The translations under genes were made by a program, and so were the position numbers. Positions 16,095 to 26,283 of a stretch of DNA of 64,000 bases are shown here, one piece after another. The stretch is from Encephalitozoon hellem ATCC 50504 (Eukaryota; Microsporidia; Unikaryonidae): positions 124,001 through 188,000 of the forward strand of contig NC_018479.1 in NCBI RefSeq assembly GCF_000277815.2, given 5' to 3'. Position 1 is the first letter of the stretch; each line of letters starts with the position of its first letter. A model generated the notes under the pieces. The model ran no database searches. It had not been told where the DNA came from and saw nothing but the letters and a program-made list of their open reading frames with translations.

Positions 16095-19000
16095 ATGGGC
16101 GAGGGCAAACAAAAACTCAGAGAAGTCCAGATTCTCCTGCACAGGCTGCTTGGGACATCCAACAAAGAGATAAGAAGGGTCTTGGATGAGCTTCCTGCAT
16201 CTCCAACTCCGGCCTCCATTCTGGATGTATTCAGACTTCTCTTTAGTCTAGCGAAGTACAGCAACAGGGAGATGCTGTGCTTCCTAGACGCATTCCAAAG
16301 GTTCATATTTGAGTGCCATATGGATATAGGCGATGTCGGGAGCAAGATAGTAGACCTCAAGTTCACGCCTTCTGAAAAGGACACGGACTCTGCCATTCTC
16401 AAGTACTTTGAGGTCATAAACATGGTGGCCGAAAAAATCCCACAGGAGCCTTCGAGGAGTGTATTCAGTAGATACATGTTTATACTTTCCCATAATGTCG
16501 TAAGCAAGGGGGCGCAGGGCGAGGTGCTTGCGAGGTTCAGAGCATTTCTTGAAAAGAAGAAAGAGCTCCTAAGGCTCTTTGCAGACAGAAAGATGTACAA
16601 AGACATCGGGTGCACAGAAGACTTGGTTCTGAACTTCTGTGATCTTTTCAATGACGAGGAAATGGTTGGGGTTGCACTGGAGTGTACTTCCCTCAGAGGA
16701 CTTGTGATAAATAGAACACGGAGCAGGTACCTGTTCCAAATATACTACCGTGACCTTCCCAAGTGGTATATGATTGGACTGCACGATTCACTGATTCCAT
16801 ACCTGTACTATGCGTTTGACGGTGTCGGAATCTACAGGAATGTTTGTGAGGAGGTATACAATGGTTTGAGTGCACAGGAGATAATGAAAGCCATAGATGA
16901 AGACATGAGGAATGAGGTTTTCTTTGAGGATTGTGATATGTTTACAAGCAACCACGGGTGCAAAGGTGTGATACAAGACGGGGGAGCTGTCAGGGTAAGA
17001 GAGGACATAAGAAAGTTCAATGAGACAGGGTGCCTAGATCACATGTTTGAAAGCTATGGAAAGCAGATGAGCTTCGAGATTTTGAGGTACTTTGAAGAGA
17101 CAGACCTGAAGAAGCTGGGGGCCTTTCTTTGCAAGCTCAAGAACGAGGCTTGCCTAAGGATATTTGCAGATACATTTGACTTCACCGATGTGGATGTACT
17201 TGATGGGCTCAGGACATTTCTCCTTTCCTTTTACCTTTCTGCAGAGGGCCAGGTGATTCACAGGGTTGTCGAGGCCTATGCCGACAAGTACTATCTAGAC
17301 AATGCAGGGACATGCACATTCATGGAGATTGACAAGGACAATAAGACAAAGGAGTTTGTATTCAATCTTTCGTTTTCGTTTCTTGTTCTCAATACAAAGT
17401 TCCATAATCCTAATATAAAGGTAAAGCCCACATTCAAGGACTATATGAAGGACTTCACGGCAGAAGAGATTCCTCCCTCGTTTGGAATGGAGTATCTTGA
17501 ATCGATGTACCAGTCCATTAAGAAAAAGCCTCTGGAGTTCCCTGTCAAGAACAAGCCTGGAAAAGATCACTACAAGGCATTCAAGAGGATGTGCAAGGGC
17601 CTCAAGGAGATAAGCGACAAGAAAAAGGGGCTGATGACGAACAGCGGCATCTTTCTTGGCCCAGAGCTCCCAGGGGATGTAAATATCTGCACGCCATGCA
17701 AGATGGATGTTTACAGGAAACTGTTTTCAGCAAACTTTAGGAGGTTCTTTCTTCTGGAGCCAAAGCAATTCTACGAGATGTGTAGCAAGCTTGGCATGGT
17801 TCAGCCGTTCGAAGAGTATCTCGAGATACATAAGGAAGACACATTGAAATTCATGGAGTCCTTTGTGCACTACTTCGAGATGGAAGGAAGTGCAAGGCTT
17901 TACGCCACTCTGCTTGATGTTCTTTCAAAGATCGATAAGCAGAGAAGCAACGGCATGCTTTCTGACCTTGGGATTTCGTTTCTGAAGAGCTCTCCAGGAA
18001 AGGACAGGATCCAGCAGCAGTACAGGGATGCATACCAAAAGCTCTCGAATGCAGGGGTCTGTGACGTGAGCCTTTTGTGCAATGGGCTTCGGATCTTCCT
18101 GTCTAGAGAGACGCCCAGTGGCAGCTGCAGTGAGGAAGATGCAGGCTTACAGAAGAGAAAGCAGAAGTCGATTGGGTTTGTGAAAAGCATGGTCATAGAC
18201 ATCCTTAAGAAAAACATTGGAAAGGTGGAAGACGTGTCTATGTTTGATGATGAAAGCATTATCTCTTTGCTAAGGAAGTGTGTCGACACAGGAAACAAGA
18301 GGAAGTTCGTCCACATATCGAAATTCTGCACAGACGAAAGCCTGCTTGGTCTTTTCAGACATGTCCTTGAAGAAAGCCCCGGGTTCATAGACAATGATAT
18401 CCTCGAGGTGTTCAAGGGGATTTCTACATGCAGCGAGGATGGATTCCGCTGCATTCTACTTCTGCAGAACAACGGGTTTGACATGTTCGACTTTGTTGCC
18501 ACAGTGAAGTACGAAAGTATTGTTTGTAGAGCAATCAATGCTCACGAGGGAGAAGACGGGGAGCAGCCCGACCAGTCCAAACTCGAGTTTTCTGCAAAGG
18601 ACACATTGAAGTGCTACACCATCGAGGAAAGATACGAAAAGAGTCTGTCGGATCCCTCGAGCCTGTTTCACTTCTACGTGTCTTCAGGCTCTGTTCTGAA
18701 TCAGTCGAAGGTAAGGCAGGTCCACAAGTCTGGATGTCCTCTGAAGGAGGATATGTTTAGGGCAGAAGAAATGGACAAGAGGCTGATATATTTGATAAAG
18801 AAGGCTGATGCAATGGCCAGCAGGGATATAACCAACTACACGCTCTGGATTGTGAATCTCCTATCTTCGAGCCTTCCACTTTTATCAAGGTTTTTTCTCC
18901 GAAACTTTGGCCTTCTTCTGACCTTGAAAGATCAGGCGATGGCAAACAACTTTGTCAAGATATTCTACTCCAGAGTGCACAAGGTGATGAATGGGTCCGA

Positions 19001-19289
19001 GCTGTGCTGTAGCTGCGGATATTCACTACTGAACGATGTGGAGGGACTCATTGAGATGCTGCAGAAGTACGACCTTGCTTCTGAAAAGGACTTTGAATTC
19101 TACTTCAATGGGAAGCGCAAGATGATGAAGAACGGAGGAGTTAGGGCCGATGGTAGGGATGTGGTGATAGTAAGGGCCAAGAGAAATGAAGGCAATGTGG
19201 ACAGAAGCAGCGAGGATGTCCCTGATGCAGAAAAGGAAGACGTCGGGGACAAAATCGATACGGAAACCAAGCCTGACTTTCATCTGTAA
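16095..19289 (+). CDS. Sec7-domain guanine nucleotide exchange factor for ARF
   Basis: ARF GTPase activator of Golgi and endosome membranes, 1,064 residues. The Sec7 domain lies at about 310-495: LRTFLLSFYLSAEGQVIHR, with the catalytic glutamate finger at E384, then FVFNLSFSFLVLNTKFHNP and IPPSFGMEYLESMYQSI. The usual FRLPGEAQ around the glutamate is FYLSAEGQ, and the usual LNTDLHN is LNTKFHN. The helical flanks before and after are expected in the large Sec7/BIG or Gea/GBF classes, but the class cannot be settled here. The C-terminal 50 residues are charged. The start ATG at 16095 directly follows GCCC; the next ATG is 58 codons in. It is followed 130 bp later by another GEF gene. Confidence 0.85.
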   Translation: MGEGKQKLREVQILLHRLLGTSNKEIRRVLDELPASPTPASILDVFRLLFSLAKYSNREMLCFLDAFQRFIFECHMDIGDVGSKIVDLKFTPSEKDTDSAILKYFEVINMVAEKIPQEPSRSVFSRYMFILSHNVVSKGAQGEVLARFRAFLEKKKELLRLFADRKMYKDIGCTEDLVLNFCDLFNDEEMVGVALECTSLRGLVINRTRSRYLFQIYYRDLPKWYMIGLHDSLIPYLYYAFDGVGIYRNVCEEVYNGLSAQEIMKAIDEDMRNEVFFEDCDMFTSNHGCKGVIQDGGAVRVREDIRKFNETGCLDHMFESYGKQMSFEILRYFEETDLKKLGAFLCKLKNEACLRIFADTFDFTDVDVLDGLRTFLLSFYLSAEGQVIHRVVEAYADKYYLDNAGTCTFMEIDKDNKTKEFVFNLSFSFLVLNTKFHNPNIKVKPTFKDYMKDFTAEEIPPSFGMEYLESMYQSIKKKPLEFPVKNKPGKDHYKAFKRMCKGLKEISDKKKGLMTNSGIFLGPELPGDVNICTPCKMDVYRKLFSANFRRFFLLEPKQFYEMCSKLGMVQPFEEYLEIHKEDTLKFMESFVHYFEMEGSARLYATLLDVLSKIDKQRSNGMLSDLGISFLKSSPGKDRIQQQYRDAYQKLSNAGVCDVSLLCNGLRIFLSRETPSGSCSEEDAGLQKRKQKSIGFVKSMVIDILKKNIGKVEDVSMFDDESIISLLRKCVDTGNKRKFVHISKFCTDESLLGLFRHVLEESPGFIDNDILEVFKGISTCSEDGFRCILLLQNNGFDMFDFVATVKYESIVCRAINAHEGEDGEQPDQSKLEFSAKDTLKCYTIEERYEKSLSDPSSLFHFYVSSGSVLNQSKVRQVHKSGCPLKEDMFRAEEMDKRLIYLIKKADAMASRDITNYTLWIVNLLSSSLPLLSRFFLRNFGLLLTLKDQAMANNFVKIFYSRVHKVMNGSELCCSCGYSLLNDVEGLIEMLQKYDLASEKDFEFYFNGKRKMMKNGGVRADGRDVVIVRAKRNEGNVDRSSEDVPDAEKEDVGDKIDTETKPDFHL

Positions 19290-19418
19290 GTAAGTTATCC
19301 AAAGGCCATAGAAGTGAATAAACATGGTTGTGTTATGTCTTTTTTCCCTAGCTCCAGCTCAAAGAAAACCATACAGAATCAACAAATCGCTTGTTTTTGC
19401 CACCCCAAGGACACAGAA

Positions 19419-22061
19419 ATGTTTGCAAATGATTCCTGTCTTGAGGATGAGCCATGGAATGCAGCTATAGGAACTTTCGACAGACACTACAAGCTTTCCA
19501 GGAACTTTGTTGCAGAGCTTGTACACTTGGGGCCTATTCTTGTGTCTGTGGTGGTTGGGAAGGACGTTTCAAGGGCATTGGTAAGGTCTATTCTGGGGTT
19601 CAAAGAGTATAGATTCTACAACAATCATATTAATGGATGTCCGTATTTCTTCTCTGTCCGCAACGGCCTCTCCAGGTATTTTGTGGACAGCATAGACAGC
19701 TGGAGGCATGTGGAGGCTACAGGCACTCGGAAGTCCTCCTTCATGGGAATGCTGAATTCTTTGTTTTCTCTCGGAAGCTGGCCATTGAAAAACGAGTCTT
19801 CTGGGAGTAGAAGGAACATGTATGACACGATATCGAGCGGAATGATGAGATGTCCCGAGATGTTTTCTGTTGAAGAGATAATGGGGCGGATGGCTGAGGT
19901 GAGGCCCGAGCATGCTTGGGAAGTGGACAATGAATTCTACAGACAACCTGTTTATGTCGATTTGGTTGTGGAGAGCAACAAAAGAATTCCCGGGGGGATT
20001 CTTGGCCGAAGGCAGATCAGCCCTGAGGACAGCCTTGACGTGTCTTCGGACGAATTGGAAGACGTCAGGACGGCGGCCAACCCTGAAGAGAAGAGGCTGC
20101 GGCATGCACTTCTTGGGTTTGTCTTTAACGAGATTGAGTACTTTTGCCAAATGAATGCATTCTATCTGGACGTTGTAACGAAGACATTGTGTGAGAATAC
20201 GGTGCTCGAAGATGTATTCAGAGGGTTTTTGAAGGTCTACGATTTCGAGATTGGATTTATAAACTCTATGAGGGACATAGTGGAGGAGGCAGGATTTGCG
20301 ATGGACAGGGTTCTATCTGATCCTCAATACTTTGCTTCTGAAATGAATGGCAAGGGGTTTCGGGATGTCGGGATGAATGATGAGGAGATTGTGGAGAGGG
20401 TCCTGCAGTTTTTTGAAAACAGTCTCGATGGATTTAGATGCTACGAGGATATGATGCTGTCTTACGAGGAGTCTATTGAGTTTTTGAAGAAGGCCAAGGA
20501 ACGTTCTGGGGTTCCGGGCCACAGGATAGTGGACGACTGCTTTTGCAACTGTCTGCAAAGGATTGTAAGGTACCCTATTCTCATTGAAGACATTCTTCGG
20601 AACCTTACAGACGATCTACACATGAAGAGGGCAAGAAGAGTCTACCTAAGGATGGTAAAGCTGATCAACATCATCGATAAGAAGAAGGAAAGGCACGACA
20701 ACATCTTCTATGGATTATTGGTGAAGAAGAGAGTTGAGGGGATACCTGAGGAGATTGCGAAGGGGAACACGGACTTTCTTTCTCAGCTAAGCTGTGAGGA
20801 TTCAAGCGGAGACCCTGTGGCACTATTTCTATTTCGTGAGATGATAATTATTGCAGACAGAGAGGGATCTTCGGTATCTATTCAGGACCCGAGCACAGGG
20901 AGGTACTTTTTCCGGCATGCCCTAATGCTGAAGGATATAGGGCTTTGTGCCTTTGGAATTTCCGGGATAAAGATAACAACAAAGGGAAGTCTAGGGGGGA
21001 GGGAGGATCTGTATGAGATGACGGAGGTTTATGACGATGTCTGCGTTGGAGCAATGTACTTTGCGAAAGGCTCTCCACATTCTGTAAGATGTTTTGTTGA
21101 AGAGTACCACAAGGCGGAAATTGAATCTGAGGCTGGGCTATACATATCGTCCACAAATGTATTTTCTAGAGTTTTCAGGAGTGGAGATGCAGGGAAAGGG
21201 AGCTTGAGAAGAAGAGACCTGGTGGTGTATACAAACAGAGAGGAGTTCAATTCGTCTCAAATTTCGGACAGTGGGTACCTAGACATTGAGAATGGTGTTT
21301 TCGAGATCAGAGGTCTTGACGGTACGGAGCAATGCATAAACTATAGAGAGAGAGAGCTGAAGCATCAGCTTGCAGATGCTGTGGGGGAGATCGTCAGAAC
21401 CAGAAGGGCGTATGCCGCATCAAAGGACACTCCTTGGAGATCTCCCCAGTTATTTGCAATGTATAGGATAAAGCTTAGGGAAGTCGTGGAGGAGTGTGGA
21501 GACTCCTCGGTTATTGAATTCAATGGAAGGCTTTCTAGGTGTGATTCAGCCACAGTCACCAAGAAGATTTACGTCATGAAAGGGATTGTGGGATACCTGT
21601 CCAGGTCTTTGTCGTATGTGGGATGCAATAAGTTTTCGAAGGAGCAGCTTCCTCTCGACGGAGACAATGGCTGCAGGCTCGAGGAAAATGAAATCATAGG
21701 GTTCTTGGAAAAGGCCTTGGATACTGAAGAGCTCGAGGACAGGGCCTTCACCGATTACACTGCAGAGGACATCCTTTACCTGCTAATGTATTTCGTGCGC
21801 ACAAACATGTACACTTTCTTTAGAATAGAAGACATAGAGATCTTGCACAGAGCGTTATTTGTGGACAAGGTCTGCCTCCTAGGTACGGTTGTCCTGCAGA
21901 CAAGTAACCCCTTGCTTGCTACATCTTTCTTCGAGGTTATAATCAGGGCAAAAGACAAGCTCTCGATCATCCCTGTACTGAAGATGTTTATGGCCATGTT
22001 TGGGCCGTTCAAAGTGGACAGGTCGGAGATGATTGAGATGGTGGCCAGAATCCGTTGGTGA
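19419..22061 (+). CDS. Dbl-family RhoGEF-like protein
   Basis: Protein of 880 residues. Residues about 222-422 match a Dbl homology domain. The first conserved helix is LGFVFNEIEYFCQMNAFYLDVV, followed by helices around FRGFLKVYDFEIGFI, and the most conserved segment is CLQRIVRYPILIEDILRNL (about 377-395). Dbl domains load GTP onto Rho, Rac or Cdc42. The following 150 residues may be a PH-type domain. The N-terminus (1-220) and C-terminus (600-880) are helical and unrecognised; a distant GAP-like fold at the C-terminus crossed my mind but is unsupported. I start at ATG 19419, which follows CACCCCAAGGACACAGAA. An earlier in-frame ATG at 19335 has no such motif. Confidence 0.72.
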   Translation: MFANDSCLEDEPWNAAIGTFDRHYKLSRNFVAELVHLGPILVSVVVGKDVSRALVRSILGFKEYRFYNNHINGCPYFFSVRNGLSRYFVDSIDSWRHVEATGTRKSSFMGMLNSLFSLGSWPLKNESSGSRRNMYDTISSGMMRCPEMFSVEEIMGRMAEVRPEHAWEVDNEFYRQPVYVDLVVESNKRIPGGILGRRQISPEDSLDVSSDELEDVRTAANPEEKRLRHALLGFVFNEIEYFCQMNAFYLDVVTKTLCENTVLEDVFRGFLKVYDFEIGFINSMRDIVEEAGFAMDRVLSDPQYFASEMNGKGFRDVGMNDEEIVERVLQFFENSLDGFRCYEDMMLSYEESIEFLKKAKERSGVPGHRIVDDCFCNCLQRIVRYPILIEDILRNLTDDLHMKRARRVYLRMVKLINIIDKKKERHDNIFYGLLVKKRVEGIPEEIAKGNTDFLSQLSCEDSSGDPVALFLFREMIIIADREGSSVSIQDPSTGRYFFRHALMLKDIGLCAFGISGIKITTKGSLGGREDLYEMTEVYDDVCVGAMYFAKGSPHSVRCFVEEYHKAEIESEAGLYISSTNVFSRVFRSGDAGKGSLRRRDLVVYTNREEFNSSQISDSGYLDIENGVFEIRGLDGTEQCINYRERELKHQLADAVGEIVRTRRAYAASKDTPWRSPQLFAMYRIKLREVVEECGDSSVIEFNGRLSRCDSATVTKKIYVMKGIVGYLSRSLSYVGCNKFSKEQLPLDGDNGCRLEENEIIGFLEKALDTEELEDRAFTDYTAEDILYLLMYFVRTNMYTFFRIEDIEILHRALFVDKVCLLGTVVLQTSNPLLATSFFEVIIRAKDKLSIIPVLKMFMAMFGPFKVDRSEMIEMVARIRW

Positions 22062-22153
22062 TTGATGTGTGAAATAAACATGTGCTTGTCTGATGTTTCA
22101 GGATCTTACAGTGATGTTTACTTTTGGAAGCAGCACGTTGTTTAGTGCTTGGC

Positions 22154-22417
22154 ATGGACGCAGATGAAGAAAGAGCTTTGAGAGAGTCGTCAAGAAACAT
22201 GAAGACGACCGTTCAGATCATACAGGAGAAAATAGATCAGCAGGGACTGATATACGAGTCCATCGAAGCAGAAGCTGCAAGAAACGACAGGATTTTGCTC
22301 ATGAACATTCGTGCGTTTGAAGAGGCAATCAAAAGAATGAACAACGATCCAAGAAATAAGATAATATTTATGCTACTTTTAGTGATTATAGGATGCAGTG
22401 CATATTTATTCCTATAG
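22154..22417 (+). CDS. Small tail-anchored Q-SNARE (Bet1/Sft1-like)
   Basis: Membrane fusion protein candidate of 87 residues. A single heptad helix (about 8-62) aligns with a Qc-type SNARE motif, with a glutamine at the likely central layer (IDQQGLI, Q30). A C-terminal hydrophobic anchor follows (IIFMLLLVIIGCSAYLFL, 70-87). Size and layout match yeast Sft1 (97 residues) and the SNARE part of Bet1, which act between ER and Golgi. Other tail-anchored coiled-coil proteins remain possible. The frame extends upstream to a TTG; ATG at 22154 is used. No CCC motif is seen. Confidence 0.6.
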   Translation: MDADEERALRESSRNMKTTVQIIQEKIDQQGLIYESIEAEAARNDRILLMNIRAFEEAIKRMNNDPRNKIIFMLLLVIIGCSAYLFL

Positions 22418-22443
22418 CTACCACCCAGGGCCCGAAGAATAAA

Positions 22444-25400
22444 TTAGTTGATTCTACAGGCTATGTTCTTCAGCATCTCAACATCAAGGAGGTTGTCCCT
22501 GCCACCATACTGCTCGTAAAAGTCTGTCAGTACGTCGATGATGAACTTCTTGTCTGCATCTGATGCTTCTGAATACTCTTTCAAGAAGGTCTTATTGATT
22601 CTAGACATGTCTGCCCTCAACTTCCTCTTACTTCTTCTGTTGCCTTGCTTAAGGTAGCTCGTTGTGTTTCTGAATCCTTCAGGGTTCACCTTTAGTGAGA
22701 GGAGAAGGAAGTACCTTGCCATATTGAAGTATTCCTGGTCCACGGGGGAAATCGGGAAGCAGACAAAGAACGTGGATATCACATCAAAGACTAGGTGGTA
22801 GGAGGTTACAATCCTTAGATTTCCCATCCCGCAGGCCACTATCCCAAGGCACAGCTTGTATCTTTCAACATCTCCGTACCTCATGGAGAGCTGCACCTCT
22901 TGCTTGCATGTGCTAGACGTGAAGAAGAAGTCCATTTTCTCGGACAGAGACTTTCCTGTCTCTGTTGCCTTGATCTGCCTCCTCAGGATTCTGATGACAT
23001 CGAGATTACAAGACGAGTTTGATATCAGCGAAAGTGCCACAAGAGATGTGTCAAAAAGTATCTTGGTCTCATCATTACTCTTCATGGCTCTTTCTGCAAG
23101 AAGACATACATCTACAATGGCCTTAAAGAGACTTCCGTTGAAGTCTGGGGAGATGCCCTTGTAGAGCATATAAACAGATATGTACAGCATCCTTCCAGAC
23201 AATCTGTAAAGTTCATGGAGGCTTGCATTCGCAGCTTTCGTCCTCACTTCCCTGACAATCGAGTCTAGGTGCTCGTTCATTTCTAGCCCAAGAGAAAACA
23301 GCTCAGAGTACAAGACCTCTTCAGGCCTGTTTGCATCAGACCTCCTGAGCCTATTTCGAAACCTCATCTGCTTGCTGCCAAACAGAATAATTCCATTCGC
23401 AAGAAGTTCACAGAAAGAGTCTTTCAGCTCTATGAACCTGAAGATGTCGAGACTGGTCTTCACATACAGCATCGATATGGAAAGGGATGCCATGACTCTG
23501 TATGTGTAGTCGTACCATATCTTGTTTCCTCTGTTGTATTGCTCATTCTTGAAAACGCCCTCCCTATTTGCTTCTTCTTGCAGGGCATTCTTGATAAGTA
23601 CATTCCCGCTTCCTGCATACAACATTCCAAGCCCAACAATGCATCCAACGTGAATGTATAGGGGCTGTGGAGACTTAAGATAGTGTAAGTACATCTTTCC
23701 CAATATATCATCTCTTTTTCCAATGTGGCTGATCCCAGTCCCTGCCAGGACAGCCATGGATATCACGGGATGCTTCGGCATAACAAGCCTTGCAACACCC
23801 TGGGGATGAATCTCTCCCAGCCGGCCTTGAAGCCCAAATGCAAATACCCTCCCGGCCACCTCAAACTCATTTCCCACTCCCGTGGATGTAAATTCAAGAA
23901 TCCTTGACTCTATAAAGTCATGCGTTGCCTCATCATGAGAACTCAGTCCACAGCCCCTATACACAGAATAGTTGAATGAGGGCCAATCCGTCCAGCCGCT
24001 CTCCTTGATCTCAATCTCACCCAGCTCTCCATTCTTGTAGATCGGAAACCTTAGCTGCTCAGAGCCATATCTATTTTTGATTGCACCCAGACCGCAGAAT
24101 AGATAGGCCTTTCCTATGTTTGATATCATTCGAAGGATGTATCCTTTTTCTCTCTTGTTCTCCAAATCATATTCATCAATCTCAAAGATTATCGGCTTCT
24201 CGTCAAACAAAGAAAGCACTTCCTCCACTCGGGGATCTCCAAAGTGTTTCTCGGCAATTTTACACAGCTTCCTGACAGATCTTACAGGCCTCGTGCTCCT
24301 AAGTACTTCTCCTTTCTTCATCTCCATGTAAATCACTCTGTACCCAAGACTCATCACATCAGAGTACCTCAGATTTACAATTGCATCCAGATTGCATCTT
24401 ATGATCCTTCTGTACTTCATTTTCAGCACATCCTTGCTGCCTGCAAATGAGGCATGTGTATAGCTAATCAGCTCCTTACACATAGATACAGTCTTCAGCC
24501 CCTCAATTTGCGGAATGCCCATGTCCAAAAACTCCCACACACTTCTGCACTTTGCAAGCCACTCTTCCAGGACCTTATCAACCTCGGCCACAACATCCTC
24601 TGTGTGCTCCAGCAGATCAAACCTCTTCTTCTTGCTTTGGAAAAAAGCGCTCATAAATACTCTTTGCATGGCCTTTGGATAGCACGAAAGCACATTCCTT
24701 TCTAACTCATTTATTCCCCTCCAAAAGGGCTTGTAGTAGTCCTGCTTCCATCTTCTTGAAAGCCTCGATTTAGGCCACAGATCCCTTCTGATTGGAGAGC
24801 ATACAACTTCGTTTCCGAGAAACAACGTGTCGTTGATCCTCAAAAACTCGAGCCACTTGTCCTTCGAGATTCTCATCCTATACTTTATAGGACACCCAGC
24901 TTCCGTTTCGAACCTCACACTCGTCTCAGACAATAGCTTACTTCTCTTCACACCCCCTCTGCTGCTTCCAGGTCTGATAAACAACGCTGTATTCCCGTGC
25001 ACACCCACCATCAAGCTGTCATAGTCTACAATGTCCATGCCTATCCCCCTTTCGTGCCTTCCATTCCCTTCGTAATCCTCAACAAGGCACCTCATTCCCC
25101 TCCCTACCTTATGCGCAATTAGCATTCGGGCCCTGTTGATCTCATCGGCCGCATCAGAGCAGGAAGACCACCCCATCACATCTTGGATATCAATCTTCTC
25201 AATTGCAACGTTCTTCAGGAGATATCCCCCCGCACCCTCCAGGATCATCTCTCCCGATATAACCTCCTTTAAGGAAAACCCGTGATCAAAGAATACAAAC
25301 ACCTCGGGCTCAAGCGGGTGTGAAACAAACATCACATGACTGTTCTCCCTGTTCTGGTAGTAAACCCCCTCCCTCTTTACAAAAGCCGCCTTTATTGGCC

Positions 25401-25557
25401 GTTTCAGAGTCATGTCCTCTTCCCCGTAGAAATGGATCCCCGTCCGGGTACAAACAACAGCCCATCTCCCAAACCTCCCCGCATTGATAATCTCATCCTC
25501 AAACATTAGTCTTTTTCCTCCAAGCACTGCTTCCTTGTCCTTCCATCTGATTACCAT
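22444..25557 (-). CDS. APC1: Anaphase-promoting complex subunit 1
   Basis: Largest scaffold of the APC/C ubiquitin ligase that triggers anaphase. The 1,037-residue protein is recognised by its proteasome/cyclosome repeats (about 560-720): VFAFGLQGRLGEI, HPVISMAVLAGTGISHIG and LYIHVGCIVGLGMLYAGSGN, with the alternating small residues and LG of PC repeats. The N-terminal part (1-350) is beta-rich, as in the WD-like domain of APC1. It is much shorter than yeast (about 1,750) or human (about 1,940) APC1. Start: the first ATG is at 25569, but the second, four codons later (25557), has TGCCCTTTG just upstream and is preferred. Its 3' end is 26 bp from the stop of the SNARE gene (convergent). Confidence 0.85.
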   Translation of the reverse strand: MVIRWKDKEAVLGGKRLMFEDEIINAGRFGRWAVVCTRTGIHFYGEEDMTLKRPIKAAFVKREGVYYQNRENSHVMFVSHPLEPEVFVFFDHGFSLKEVISGEMILEGAGGYLLKNVAIEKIDIQDVMGWSSCSDAADEINRARMLIAHKVGRGMRCLVEDYEGNGRHERGIGMDIVDYDSLMVGVHGNTALFIRPGSSRGGVKRSKLLSETSVRFETEAGCPIKYRMRISKDKWLEFLRINDTLFLGNEVVCSPIRRDLWPKSRLSRRWKQDYYKPFWRGINELERNVLSCYPKAMQRVFMSAFFQSKKKRFDLLEHTEDVVAEVDKVLEEWLAKCRSVWEFLDMGIPQIEGLKTVSMCKELISYTHASFAGSKDVLKMKYRRIIRCNLDAIVNLRYSDVMSLGYRVIYMEMKKGEVLRSTRPVRSVRKLCKIAEKHFGDPRVEEVLSLFDEKPIIFEIDEYDLENKREKGYILRMISNIGKAYLFCGLGAIKNRYGSEQLRFPIYKNGELGEIEIKESGWTDWPSFNYSVYRGCGLSSHDEATHDFIESRILEFTSTGVGNEFEVAGRVFAFGLQGRLGEIHPQGVARLVMPKHPVISMAVLAGTGISHIGKRDDILGKMYLHYLKSPQPLYIHVGCIVGLGMLYAGSGNVLIKNALQEEANREGVFKNEQYNRGNKIWYDYTYRVMASLSISMLYVKTSLDIFRFIELKDSFCELLANGIILFGSKQMRFRNRLRRSDANRPEEVLYSELFSLGLEMNEHLDSIVREVRTKAANASLHELYRLSGRMLYISVYMLYKGISPDFNGSLFKAIVDVCLLAERAMKSNDETKILFDTSLVALSLISNSSCNLDVIRILRRQIKATETGKSLSEKMDFFFTSSTCKQEVQLSMRYGDVERYKLCLGIVACGMGNLRIVTSYHLVFDVISTFFVCFPISPVDQEYFNMARYFLLLSLKVNPEGFRNTTSYLKQGNRRSKRKLRADMSRINKTFLKEYSEASDADKKFIIDVLTDFYEQYGGRDNLLDVEMLKNIACRIN

Positions 25558-25607
25558 CAAAGGGCACATCCACTAAAGTTTTATAGATCCCTGCCATTGT
25601 TTGATGC

Positions 25608-26180
25608 TTACAGCTCCTCCTGCTCGACAGACATCCCACACTCACATCTAGATACGTCTCCATCCACTTTGAATACATGGACATGTCTCTCGTCACTCCG
25701 GATATCCATCCTGGTCCTTCTTCTAAGTGCCTTCACTCTTTTCCTTAGTCTCCTTATCTTTCGATCGTCAGTCTCCTTTTTCCTTCTTCTCTTCATTTCC
25801 TCAATCTTCTCAAGCGATCCCCACTTGCGGACTGCAAACTCCTCAATCTCCTCTTGCAGATATAAGTGCATGTTCGACCATGTTCCCTTGTGGGGATTTG
25901 GCCTCTCAAGAAACCGGAACTCCTTGAGCTCGTCGCCTGTCAGAAGATAGTCAGATAGACAGGATGTCTTCGTAACAAACTTGAGGACATCATAACGGCA
26001 TGGCCTGCAGACAGAAATCCCAAATGTCTTCTTGATCTCGTCATCAAGCGGGATTTGCGAGCAGTACTTGCATCTCTTGTCCAGAGAGACAGGAAGAAGT
26101 ATGGGCTCATCCTCCTTTGCTTCTTTCTCACTGCTCTCTTTCTCAGGGAAAAACCCTCCATCCCGTAAAGCATCCTCCAT
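25608..26180 (-). CDS. RAD14: XPA/Rad14 nucleotide excision repair protein
   Basis: DNA damage verification factor of nucleotide excision repair, 190 residues. The zinc finger is C37-x2-C40-x17-C58-x2-C61 (KRCKYC and ISVCRPC), the exact XPA spacing. The DNA-binding domain then runs to about 160, with TKTSCLSDYLLTGDELKEF, PNPHKGTWSNMHLYL and EFAVRKWGS, all family hallmarks. The short acidic N-terminus has lost most partner-binding regions. The last residues include a CEC pair. The start is ATG at 26180 with GTGCCCTCTGCAGACAT before it. It is divergent from UFD1 with 103 bp between. Confidence 0.95.
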   Translation of the reverse strand: MEDALRDGGFFPEKESSEKEAKEDEPILLPVSLDKRCKYCSQIPLDDEIKKTFGISVCRPCRYDVLKFVTKTSCLSDYLLTGDELKEFRFLERPNPHKGTWSNMHLYLQEEIEEFAVRKWGSLEKIEEMKRRRKKETDDRKIRRLRKRVKALRRRTRMDIRSDERHVHVFKVDGDVSRCECGMSVEQEEL

Positions 26181-26283
26181 ATGTCTGCAGAGGGCACATG
26201 CTTTTCGTTTAAACTCTCCCGATGTGTAGCCAAAACTCCCCTAGTGGGTTACGAAGAATAATTCGCTCTCCCGTAGCCCCCGG

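Noticed and set aside
19284..19312. GTAAGTAAGT overlapping the Sec7 stop codon as a possible intron donor
   Set aside because: No CTAATTT-type branch and acceptor follows, and splicing onto the next frame gives no better protein; the stop is taken as real.
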